The notes beneath the pieces were generated by a model. That model did not search any database. It worked only from the letters and a program-made list of their open reading frames with translations, and was not told the origin of the DNA. From JBGAWK01 sp044227665 (GTDB lineage Bacteria > Bacteroidota > Bacteroidia > Chitinophagales > JADIYW01), in the NCBI GenBank assembly GCA_044227665.1, contig JBGAWK010000001.1:62001-126000 (forward strand): DNA of 64,000 nucleotides, given 5' to 3'. The position numbers and the translations under genes are program-made. Below, in pieces: positions 42,811 through 50,350 of the stretch. Within the stretch, counting starts at the first letter, position 1; every line of letters begins with the position of its first letter.

Positions 42811-44067
42811 ATGGAAGATTTTAAAGGATTATTGGGCATCATCGTCATTTTAGGCATTGCCTATTTAGCTTCAAATAATAGAAAAGCTGTAAATTATAGA
42901 CTTGTAGTAAGCGGCTTAATATTGCAAGTCGTTATAGCGGTATTGATACTAAAGGTAGAACCCGTAAAGAACTTTTTCCAGTGGTTGGGCAAGATTATGA
43001 CGCATATTGAATCCTTTGCCCATGAAGGTGCCGCCTTCGTATATGGAGGGCTTATGACCGACAACTATGCAGGAGGCAGCGTATCTTATGGCACACAGGG
43101 TGTTTTTGTCTTTGGCTTTAGTGTGCTGGCCACAATTATTTTGGTATGTGTACTCGTAGCAGTACTTTACCATTTCGGCATCATGCAATTTATAGTATCT
43201 ATAATTGCCAAGGCGATGAACTTTATCATGCGCGTATCAGGGGCAGAAGCGCTAAGCAATGTTGCAAGTGCTTTTGTGGGACAGGTGGAAGCACAGGTGA
43301 TGATTCGCCCCTACCTAGCCACCATGACCCGTAGTGAGCTTTTGGCTAGCATGTCGGGAAGTTTGGCATGTATAGCCGGAGGGATATTGGTGATATATGT
43401 AAGCTTTGGCGCTAAGGCGGAATATCTCCTTGCGGCTAGCCTTATGGCAGCACCAGGTGCATTGGTGATATCTAAGATAGTGTTTCCAGAGACGGAGGAG
43501 AGCCAGACTATGGGCAATGTGAAGTTGGAGGTGAAAACGCCGTATAGCAATATCATAGATGCTATAAGTCACGGAGCTTCTGACGGTATGAAGATTTCTG
43601 TAAACGTTATAGCTATGCTTATAGGGTTTATTTCCCTTATTGCATTGGTAAATTATATGCTAGGGAAAGTGGGGGTGTTAGCAAATTTAGATTTTGTACT
43701 TTCTTTGGACTGGATTTTTGGTAAAATATTTTATCCTATAGCGTGGTGTATGGGTGTTCCCAATCAGGATGTAAATACCGTGGCCACTTTGATGGGGCAG
43801 AAATTATCTATAAACGAGTTTGTAGCCTTCATGAACATGACCAAAGGAACTTTGATGCCTGTTACAGAAAAGGGACTGCTTATTGCTAGCATTGCTATTT
43901 GCGGATTTGCTAATTTCTCCTCCGTAGGTATGCAGATAGGCGGTATAGGAGAATTGGCTCCTACACGTCGTGCCGACTTAGCTAAGCTAGGAATGAAGGC
44001 CTTGCTATGTGGTACGCTGGCATCATACCTATCTGCAACATTGGCAGGGCTGCTCATGAATATTTAA
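42811..44067 (+). CDS. NupC-type concentrative nucleoside transporter
   Basis: An inner-membrane cation-nucleoside symporter of 418 residues with about ten helices. Family marks are GVFVFGFSVLATIILVCVL, MNFIMRVSGAEALSNVASAFVGQVEAQVMIRPY and the C-terminal CGFANFSSVGMQIGG (the FANFSSIGI-type signature). It takes up nucleosides driven by sodium or protons; the ion cannot be read from sequence. A terminator isolates it from the DUF4349 gene. Confidence 0.92.
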   Translation: MEDFKGLLGIIVILGIAYLASNNRKAVNYRLVVSGLILQVVIAVLILKVEPVKNFFQWLGKIMTHIESFAHEGAAFVYGGLMTDNYAGGSVSYGTQGVFVFGFSVLATIILVCVLVAVLYHFGIMQFIVSIIAKAMNFIMRVSGAEALSNVASAFVGQVEAQVMIRPYLATMTRSELLASMSGSLACIAGGILVIYVSFGAKAEYLLAASLMAAPGALVISKIVFPETEESQTMGNVKLEVKTPYSNIIDAISHGASDGMKISVNVIAMLIGFISLIALVNYMLGKVGVLANLDFVLSLDWIFGKIFYPIAWCMGVPNQDVNTVATLMGQKLSINEFVAFMNMTKGTLMPVTEKGLLIASIAICGFANFSSVGMQIGGIGELAPTRRADLAKLGMKALLCGTLASYLSATLAGLLMNI

Positions 44068-44133
44068 AAATATAATTTGTAATATATTTTATAAAAAAAG
44101 TATATTTTTATCCGAATATCAGTAGAAACGATA

Positions 44134-44667
44134 GTGAAAAAGAAACTTTATTTATATGCTTCTGTACTATCCATAGTACTATGTGTAGTAGCATATATGC
44201 TGCCTTCTAAAGTCTCTTTTACTCTCACACAGATAATAAATTATCCTGAAGAAGAGATTTTTGCGCAGCTCTCAAGTTTCAGAAACTGGCAGAATTGGGC
44301 TTTTTGGTATGATATGGACTCAGACCTTCAATCCAACTACAATTATAAAGATAGTAAATACAGTTATAGCTTTATAAGTGTAGAAGATGATCTTGGGGAA
44401 GGCATTCTTACTTATAAGAATACAGAGCCACCTACACATATTGTGGTAGATTTTAAATCTACCGATTGGGGTTTTCATATAGCGGATTTTAGGCTTAAAA
44501 AGATTTCTAGGGATAAAACACAACTCACCCTGAATGTTGAGCGTATAACTATAAATTTTATGGAAAAATTGGCTACCTATGTATTCTTTTTCAAGGATTT
44601 GCGCCCTCAATATCGGAAGTCTCTAACAAAGCTACATAAGTATTTGGAACGAAAAAAAGATGAGTAA
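44134..44667 (+). CDS. SRPBCC/polyketide-cyclase-like protein with a membrane anchor
   Basis: A protein of 177 residues with an N-terminal membrane helix (about 5-22) and a START/Bet v1-like domain: SFTLTQIINYPEEEIFAQLSSFRNWQNW, then YKNTEPPTHIVVDF. Such folds hold hydrophobic ligands in a cavity. No catalytic residues are clear and the ligand is unknown. GTG is the start codon. It converges on the thioesterase gene with an 11-bp gap. Confidence 0.7.
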   Translation: MKKKLYLYASVLSIVLCVVAYMLPSKVSFTLTQIINYPEEEIFAQLSSFRNWQNWAFWYDMDSDLQSNYNYKDSKYSYSFISVEDDLGEGILTYKNTEPPTHIVVDFKSTDWGFHIADFRLKKISRDKTQLTLNVERITINFMEKLATYVFFFKDLRPQYRKSLTKLHKYLERKKDE

Positions 44668-44678
44668 CAGACGGTTTA

Positions 44679-45368
44679 CTAAAATCTAGCTCCAATATAA
44701 GCAGCGATTTCCAGTATTTGCTCATATACAAAAAAATGTCCTCCGCTAAATACTTGTGTTTCTATGGGTGAAATGAAGGAATGTTGCCAAGGCAAGGTAT
44801 CTTCTATAGCAATAGTATCCTCTTTGCCGATTAATATAGAAGCAGGCATAGGTAGTGGTGGAAAGTCGTAATTGGAAAACTTTTCCAAAGCCTGAAAATC
44901 GGCGCGAAGGATAGGCTCATATAGCTCCAATAATTCGGGGTGGGCAAGCATCTTTTCCGATACGCCTCCGTATTGCGCCACGCCATTCCAAAAGTCTGAA
45001 GTATTGAGGTGCGCAATGGCAATATGGCTGCGATAGCCCAATATGCTCTTGCGTGATGCTAAGAAAAGGTGTTGGGGTAGGGGGCATTTATCTTCAAATA
45101 TGCGATGTGTCAGCAAGAATGCCTTCAGCGCTCCCATGCTCACCCCTACAAATGCATAATTATCAGTAAGCATAGGCTTTATTTGAGCATACAAATCGTC
45201 AACCACCGAATCCATATCATATAATAAGGGCTCTGCATATCTATCACCTCTGCCCGGAATTTCTAAGGCTATAGCTTCATAATGCAATGACAATTCCTGC
45301 TGTAATGCTCTATACGCATACTTGTCGCCACCGGCGTGATGCAATAAAAACATTTTTTTCATAGGCAT
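44679..45368 (-). CDS. Type II thioesterase (alpha/beta hydrolase)
   Basis: A hydrolase of 229 residues of the GrsT/type II thioesterase family: FLLHHAGGDKYAYR, IPGRGDRYAEP, nucleophile elbow FVGVSMGALKAF (Ser) and C-terminal GGHFFVYE (His). In other bacteria these enzymes clear misloaded carrier proteins in peptide or polyketide synthesis. No such synthase is in the window, so it may serve a cluster elsewhere or hydrolyse another acyl thioester. It starts on the base after the hflX stop codon, so it is probably translated after hflX. Confidence 0.85.
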   Translation of the reverse strand: MPMKKMFLLHHAGGDKYAYRALQQELSLHYEAIALEIPGRGDRYAEPLLYDMDSVVDDLYAQIKPMLTDNYAFVGVSMGALKAFLLTHRIFEDKCPLPQHLFLASRKSILGYRSHIAIAHLNTSDFWNGVAQYGGVSEKMLAHPELLELYEPILRADFQALEKFSNYDFPPLPMPASILIGKEDTIAIEDTLPWQHSFISPIETQVFSGGHFFVYEQILEIAAYIGARF

Positions 45369-46547
45369 CTAAAAACCAGCTTTATAGGGGTATCTTTTAT
45401 AGTAGCTATCTTGTACCATCATCACCATAGTGGTGCGCAATTCTTCTAGGTTCTCTTTATGTGTTGCAGAGATAAATACGCAGTTACAGTTATATGCTTT
45501 ACGCATACTCTCCACAAAAGTATCTTCCAGCTCTTGCTTAATATCGCTAGGCAAGTGCTTGTCAAAGTGCAGCGTCCTATAATTGTCCATCTTATTGAAT
45601 ACCATAAGGATGGGAACATCTACAGCCCCTAACTCCGTAAGGGTATTATTTACCACATCTATTTGGTCTCTGAAATATTCGTGTGAGCTGTCTATCACAT
45701 GTACAATAATATCTGACTCTACAACTTCATCGAGCGTGGACTTAAAACTTTCTACGAGGTGATGAGGAAGTTTCCGTATGAATCCTACCGTATCCGACAG
45801 TAGGAATGGGACATTGTCTATAACCATTTTTCGCACCGTAGTATCAAGCGTGGCAAATAATTTATTTTCTGCTAATACGTCTGATTTGCTCAACATATTC
45901 ATGATTGTAGACTTACCCACGTTGGTATAGCCTACTAGTGCTACACGTATGAGCTCCCCGCGTGTTTTCCTTCTATTCGACTCCTGTCGGTCAAGCAGCA
46001 GCAGCTCTTTCTTCAGTTGGGCAATTTTATCCTTTATAACCCTACGGTCTGTTTCTATCTCTTTCTCTCCGGGACCTCTCATGCCTATACCCCCACGTTG
46101 CCTTTCGAGGTGTGTCCACATGCCTTTTAGTCGTGGCAATAGATACTGTAACTGTGCCAACTCTACTTGGGTTTTGGCTTGTGCCGTCTGGGCACGCATC
46201 GCAAAGATGTCCAATATCAGGGTAGTTCTGTCTAATATCTTACACTTTAGCACTTCTTCCAGATTGCGTTGCTGTGCCGGAGAAAGTTCGTCGTCAATAA
46301 TTACACAGCTTATATCTTGGTCTATACAATATAGGGATATTTCCTGAAGCTTACCACTACCTATGTAGGTACGCGAGTCGGGGTGGGGAAGGCGTTGTGT
46401 AAATCGCTTATAGGTAATAGCACCGGCGGTAAGTGCCAAAAATTCTAGCTCGTCTAGGTGTTCATTGATTTGTATAGAATGTATATTGTCAGTTACTACA
46501 GCCACGAGTACGGCTCTTTCCTCAAATTTTGGATTTATTTCTATCAT
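45369..46547 (-). CDS. hflX: GTPase HflX
   Basis: A GTPase of 392 residues that splits stalled or heat-damaged ribosomes. The N-terminal HflX domain (about 1-195) has THPDSRTYIGSGK-like LPHPDSRTYIGSGKLQEI and ELSPAQQRNLE, then a helical linker with ERQRGGIGMRGPGEKEIETDRR. The G domain has GYTNVGKSTIMN (G1), DTVGFIRKLP (G3) and NKMD (G4). The gene follows an ArsR-type regulator by 26 bp on the same strand and has its own -7 box. Confidence 0.95.
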   Translation of the reverse strand: MIEINPKFEERAVLVAVVTDNIHSIQINEHLDELEFLALTAGAITYKRFTQRLPHPDSRTYIGSGKLQEISLYCIDQDISCVIIDDELSPAQQRNLEEVLKCKILDRTTLILDIFAMRAQTAQAKTQVELAQLQYLLPRLKGMWTHLERQRGGIGMRGPGEKEIETDRRVIKDKIAQLKKELLLLDRQESNRRKTRGELIRVALVGYTNVGKSTIMNMLSKSDVLAENKLFATLDTTVRKMVIDNVPFLLSDTVGFIRKLPHHLVESFKSTLDEVVESDIIVHVIDSSHEYFRDQIDVVNNTLTELGAVDVPILMVFNKMDNYRTLHFDKHLPSDIKQELEDTFVESMRKAYNCNCVFISATHKENLEELRTTMVMMVQDSYYKRYPYKAGF

Positions 46548-46555
46548 CTACAATG

Positions 46556-46585
46556 CAAAGATAGCGTCTATGCCTAATCTTCAAA
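46556..46585 (-). promoter_or_regulatory. hflX promoter
   Basis: On the minus strand TTTG (46582-46585), an 18-bp spacer and TATCTTTG (46556-46563) form a full -33/-7 pair. The -7 box ends 8 nt before the ATG. The -33 element lies inside the 3' end of the arsR-type gene. Confidence 0.55.
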
Positions 46586-46867
46586 GGACTTACAATACTT
46601 CCTGAGTAGTTTAAAATTTTTTGACAGCGATTTTTTACGCAAGGTGTAGCCTAGAACACCCTCCTCTTGATACTTGATGAAGCCGGCTTCCTTTAGTTCT
46701 TTTAGATGTTGAGAAATTGTAGATTGAGCCAAAGGCAGCATCTCTACCAAGTCCTGTACTTTCACGATGTCATGTTTTTTTAGAATATTTAATATTTCTA
46801 AACGTGCAGGATGAGAAAGAGCCTTGGTGATGGTTGTCAATTCCTCTTTGATGATTTCTGTACCCAT
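46574..46867 (-). CDS. ArsR-type winged-helix transcriptional regulator
   Basis: A regulator of 97 residues with a winged-helix DNA-binding fold: ALSHPARLEILNILKKHDIVKVQDLVEMLPLAQSTISQHLKELKEAGFI. The usual metal-sensing cysteine pair near helix alpha3 is absent, so it may be a non-metal regulator. Two palindromes lie just upstream (46872-46883 and 46898-46907), good candidates for autoregulation. It is divergent from the OmpA-like gene. Confidence 0.88.
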   Translation of the reverse strand: MGTEIIKEELTTITKALSHPARLEILNILKKHDIVKVQDLVEMLPLAQSTISQHLKELKEAGFIKYQEEGVLGYTLRKKSLSKNFKLLRKYCKSFED

Positions 46868-46871
46868 GACT

Positions 46872-46907
46872 TTAAATATTTAAGTAAATGTAGAAATTCT
46901 AATTAGA
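46872..46907. promoter_or_regulatory. Palindromes and -7 box upstream of the arsR-type gene
   Basis: TTAAATATTTAA (46872-46883) and TCTAATTAGA (46898-46907) are perfect palindromes. Between them is TACATTTA on the minus strand (46885-46892), a -7 box with one deviation. They could be operators for the ArsR-type protein, possibly also affecting the divergent OmpA-like gene. Confidence 0.35.
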
Positions 46908-46953
46908 TATTGGAACGTTTAACAGGATAATATTGTTCATGGAATAAATTGTT

Positions 46954-47850
46954 ATGAGAAAACTTTTGTATCTTCTAGGAATAGTATTGACAATTGCCAT
47001 TGGATGCTGGCTTTACAGTAAATATTGTTGCAACTGCTGTAGTAATGAATGCGAAGAAAAAAAATCAGAACTAACTGATATGCAGAGACATGGATTTGCA
47101 CTTAATTTTGACAATGAGTTGAATCTTAAAAGTGATTATAATATAGATTTCTTAAAAAATGGGTTCGATCACCTATCGCCAATTAATGCAGAGCTGGACG
47201 GACAATTAGTAGAACTTAAAAGTTATTTTGATAAAAATAGCGGAAAAAGAATTTTGAAAATTACAGGACTTTGCACTGCCGACGAGAAGAACACTTCGAT
47301 GTTTCCAAATTTAGGCTTTGCTCGAGCCAATAATATCAAAAACTATCTAGTGTCCAAGGGTATGGCCGCACAAAGTATAGAGATAGATGGAATAGTGAAA
47401 GATGCATTGTCTGCAAATGGGGATACTATTTTGGGCCCTGTAGATTTCTCTATTAGTAAAGTAGATGAAAGTACTCCCGTAGAAGATTATAATGCCCTGA
47501 AACAAAAGATTAATGCCAACCCACTTACATTATATTTTGAAACGGGACAATCAGAAATTACTCTTTCAGAAGAGCAACGCAGCATCGTCGCCTCTATAGT
47601 AAGATATTTAGACAAAGTACCGAGTGCCAAAGCTGTAGCGGTAGGTCATACAGATAATGTTGGTGACAGACAAGCAAATATAAATCTTGGGAAACAAAGG
47701 GCGGATTTTGCAAAAGAAATATTGCAAAAAAATGGTATAAACAGCAGTCAATTACTTAGCGATTCAAAAGGCCCGGATCAGCCTATTGCGGACAATGGCA
47801 CAGCAGAAGGTAAGGCTAAAAACAGAAGAGTAACAGTTAATATTCAATAA
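46954..47850 (+). CDS. OmpA-family membrane protein with two OmpA-like regions
   Basis: A protein of 298 residues with an N-terminal hydrophobic segment (about 3-20) followed by a cysteine-rich YCCNCCSNEC. The C-terminal OmpA domain (about 190-298) is complete: TLYFETGQSEI, AVAVGHTDNVGDRQANINLGKQRAD and KNRRVTVNI, which binds peptidoglycan. A degenerate OmpA-like region (about 85-150: YFDKNSGKRILKITGLCTADEKN, GFARANNIKNYLVSKG) precedes it, suggesting an old duplication. The HhH gene follows 17 bp later. Confidence 0.85.
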   Translation: MRKLLYLLGIVLTIAIGCWLYSKYCCNCCSNECEEKKSELTDMQRHGFALNFDNELNLKSDYNIDFLKNGFDHLSPINAELDGQLVELKSYFDKNSGKRILKITGLCTADEKNTSMFPNLGFARANNIKNYLVSKGMAAQSIEIDGIVKDALSANGDTILGPVDFSISKVDESTPVEDYNALKQKINANPLTLYFETGQSEITLSEEQRSIVASIVRYLDKVPSAKAVAVGHTDNVGDRQANINLGKQRADFAKEILQKNGINSSQLLSDSKGPDQPIADNGTAEGKAKNRRVTVNIQ

Positions 47851-47867
47851 TTTTAAATATAAATATC

Positions 47868-48560
47868 ATGTGTATCACTTGTATTTTAATTCCACTACTT
47901 ACGGGTTTGGTGGCAGCACTTTTGGGCTATCTATTAGGTAAAAAGTCCTGCAACGCTAATGCTAATGATATGGCATTAATCACACAGTTTGAAAACCTAA
48001 AGACAGAAAGAGACAGTCTTATTGGCAAAAATACTGACCTGAGCAACCGCCTTGCCACAATGGGTACTACGAGTTCTACTGAAGTGGAATTGAGAGCCAA
48101 TATCAGTGCCTTGGAAACAGAACTTGACAAACTAAAGAAAGCACTTAGCGATTGTGAAAATAATGCGCACAAAACCGAGGGGGATGACTGGAAAGCAAAA
48201 TTTGATGCTCTTGCCAATGAATTTACTACCCATAGGGCAGGTGCAGACAATAAAATTGCTTCGCTTACCAGTGAAATTGATGCACTTCGTATAGCTTCGG
48301 CACCCATAGAGCCTGATGACCTCAAAATTGTAGAAGGGATAGGTTCCAAAATCGAAGAGTTGCTCAACAACCACAAAATTTTTACATTCAAACAATTATC
48401 AAATACTGCAATTGACGTATTGCGAGATATGCTTGATAGTGCAGGACCTAATTACAAAATTCATGACCCCGGCACATGGCCACGTCAGGCACAGTTGGCA
48501 CATGAAGGCAAGTGGGATGAACTTAAAACTTGGCAGGATGAACTGCAAGGTGGCAAGTAA
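47868..48560 (+). CDS. Membrane-anchored coiled-coil protein with helix-hairpin-helix domain
   Basis: A protein of 230 residues. One membrane helix (about 5-24, with MCITC at the start) is followed by a coiled coil (about 40-140) and a C-terminal helix-hairpin-helix region, DDLKIVEGIGSKIEELLNN, continuing to WPRQAQLAHEGKWDELKTWQDEL. This C-terminal region resembles the COG3743 proteins, once called predicted FEN1-like nucleases, though no catalytic residues are present. The link with an OmpA-like neighbour suggests an envelope-spanning pair. Confidence 0.75.
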   Translation: MCITCILIPLLTGLVAALLGYLLGKKSCNANANDMALITQFENLKTERDSLIGKNTDLSNRLATMGTTSSTEVELRANISALETELDKLKKALSDCENNAHKTEGDDWKAKFDALANEFTTHRAGADNKIASLTSEIDALRIASAPIEPDDLKIVEGIGSKIEELLNNHKIFTFKQLSNTAIDVLRDMLDSAGPNYKIHDPGTWPRQAQLAHEGKWDELKTWQDELQGGK

Positions 48561-48631
48561 CGAATCATAACAGTATAGCCCCCACTTTTATATTCCTATA
48601 TTTATAGGTATTGTGTTGTGTTTTTCCAAAA

Positions 48632-48667
48632 ATCATTTTATCCCAAAATGATAAATGGCTACATTTG
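48632..48667 (+). promoter_or_regulatory. Promoter and inverted repeat before the membrane glycosyltransferase-like gene
   Basis: TACATTTG (48660-48667) is a perfect -7 box, 6 nt before the ATG; TTTA at 48637-48640 is a weak -33 at 19 bp. The arms ATCATTTT (48632-48639) and AAAATGAT (48645-48652), 5 bp apart, form an inverted repeat over the -33 region, a possible operator. Confidence 0.45.
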
Positions 48668-48673
48668 TAGTTT

Positions 48674-50296
48674 ATGCAGAAAAACCGACATCCGCTTACT
48701 ATGCTCTATGGTGTAGTATTACTCTTGGTACTAGGTGCGGTACTTACACATAACCTAGAGTCATATATGGACATCCTTTTTTGGGATGAAAGTAATTACA
48801 TGGTGGGTGGCTTGCGACTATGGAAGCGCTTCAATAGAGCTTGGGGTCCCTCCTATACCGTGTGGTATAAGATGCTGTCCTATATTCAGCCGGATAGTCT
48901 CTTGCTATATTATATAAATTATAAACTTACTTCTGTACTCACGCCTATTCTGTCATTCTTGTTTATGATAGGCATAGGGGTTTCCGTAGAAATATCTTTC
49001 CTGCTGAGTTGTGGTTTTTTGTTTTCATCTTTTAATATGCCGGTATGGCCGCATGTGTCACATTTTTGCTTAATCGTATTTTTTACTGCGGGAATTATAA
49101 ACTCATTTATTAAAGATGGAGCAGTCAAGTGGGCAATATGGGTGGTTACATTCTATATTTTGGCAAATACGCGTCCAGAATATTACTTGTCTTTCTTTAT
49201 CTTCTTTGTGCTGTGGCTCAGCTATATTTTGTATAATAAGACCTTTAAAAAAATATATGTAGCAGCTATATTATTGTTCGTGGCAGCAGGACATTATGTA
49301 ATAGGAATACCCTTATTACAAGGGAAAGTAGATAGAAGTGGCATGGCATTTACACAGCATCTTGCCAAGAATCACTATGACAAACTGGGGTCTTCCGACA
49401 AAAACTTTTGGCTGCATTGGCCAGATTATTATAAAGAAGTATTTGGCAACGACAGCTTGTCTTTTATGCAGGCCCTCTCTAGCAAGCCCAAAATTGTTTT
49501 TGACCATATTTTGACCAATTTTTTACATTATTTTAAAGAAATGGCGGCACTGGGTTTGGATGTTTTTACACTTAGTGATAAGCTGCCGCTGGCATTTTCC
49601 ATTTTGAAAATAATTGTAGTTCTTGTGTTGCTGTTTATAATCTATGGACGTACAAAATCTATAGACAAGACAAAGGCTTGGCAGATAAAGCAACATAGCT
49701 TTTGGGCTTCAATTTTATTGGTACTTCCCTTGCCCATATCTATATTGCTCATCTATCCTCGGGAGCATTATTTGATATTGCAGTTGCCGCTAATCTTTTG
49801 TGTCGTCTCGTTGTGGTTTACAGGGCGCACCACGCATAGCTATTTTATCACAGGAGTAGTGATGTTTGCAATATTTGGTTTTAGTCTTATGGCTTCGCCA
49901 AAAGCCAAAGATTTTACCTATTTCGATTTATATAGAAATAAGCCCCATGAAAAAAGGAATTACGATGCCGTACTATATATAAGACATCAAAACATAAAGG
50001 ATAGTATAAAAATGATAGACAATGAAGGCTATTTCAATAACTTTTTACACCCTTTCAAAGATAGAGGATGGGGTGGCTACGAAGCTAAAGACGATTTCTC
50101 TGCTTTCATGAAGCAGAAGAAAATAAATCTGCTCTATGTAACGCCCACACTTATAGAAGACAAGTATCTGAGCAGAGATAGCAACTTTATACATTTTATT
50201 GCTAATCCAGAAGATTATGGCTTCTATAAGCAGACATTTGGCAACTACGATGCCTGTCTTATTATTGATAAAAAACTGGTAAGGCAATTGCGATAA
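48674..50296 (+). CDS. Multi-pass membrane protein, probable GT-C-type glycosyltransferase
   Basis: A protein of 540 residues with about ten to twelve membrane helices and a soluble C-terminal part of about 130 residues. Near the N-terminus, the first extracytoplasmic loop has LFWDESNYMVGG, the acidic loop motif typical of lipid-phosphate-sugar-using GT-C enzymes. Otherwise I see no specific family match. It would use a polyprenyl-phosphate sugar outside the inner membrane. No glycan genes are adjacent. It ends at a shared bidirectional terminator. Confidence 0.6.
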   Translation: MQKNRHPLTMLYGVVLLLVLGAVLTHNLESYMDILFWDESNYMVGGLRLWKRFNRAWGPSYTVWYKMLSYIQPDSLLLYYINYKLTSVLTPILSFLFMIGIGVSVEISFLLSCGFLFSSFNMPVWPHVSHFCLIVFFTAGIINSFIKDGAVKWAIWVVTFYILANTRPEYYLSFFIFFVLWLSYILYNKTFKKIYVAAILLFVAAGHYVIGIPLLQGKVDRSGMAFTQHLAKNHYDKLGSSDKNFWLHWPDYYKEVFGNDSLSFMQALSSKPKIVFDHILTNFLHYFKEMAALGLDVFTLSDKLPLAFSILKIIVVLVLLFIIYGRTKSIDKTKAWQIKQHSFWASILLVLPLPISILLIYPREHYLILQLPLIFCVVSLWFTGRTTHSYFITGVVMFAIFGFSLMASPKAKDFTYFDLYRNKPHEKRNYDAVLYIRHQNIKDSIKMIDNEGYFNNFLHPFKDRGWGGYEAKDDFSAFMKQKKINLLYVTPTLIEDKYLSRDSNFIHFIANPEDYGFYKQTFGNYDACLIIDKKLVRQLR

Positions 50297-50299
50297 AAT

Positions 50300-50329
50300 A
50301 AAAAGGCGTTGGAACTCCAACGCCTTTTT
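50300..50329. terminator. Bidirectional rho-independent terminator
   Basis: A stem of GGCGTTGG / CCAACGCC with a 4-nt loop (AACT) is flanked by A5 on the left and T5 on the right. It lies between two convergent genes and suits both. Confidence 0.85.
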
Positions 50330-50350
50330 ATACATTTTTGCTATCAATTA

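Noticed and set aside
48595..48608. Small hairpin CCTATA-TT-TATAGG after the HhH gene
   Set aside because: Six AT-rich base pairs with a 2-nt loop are too weak for a terminator.
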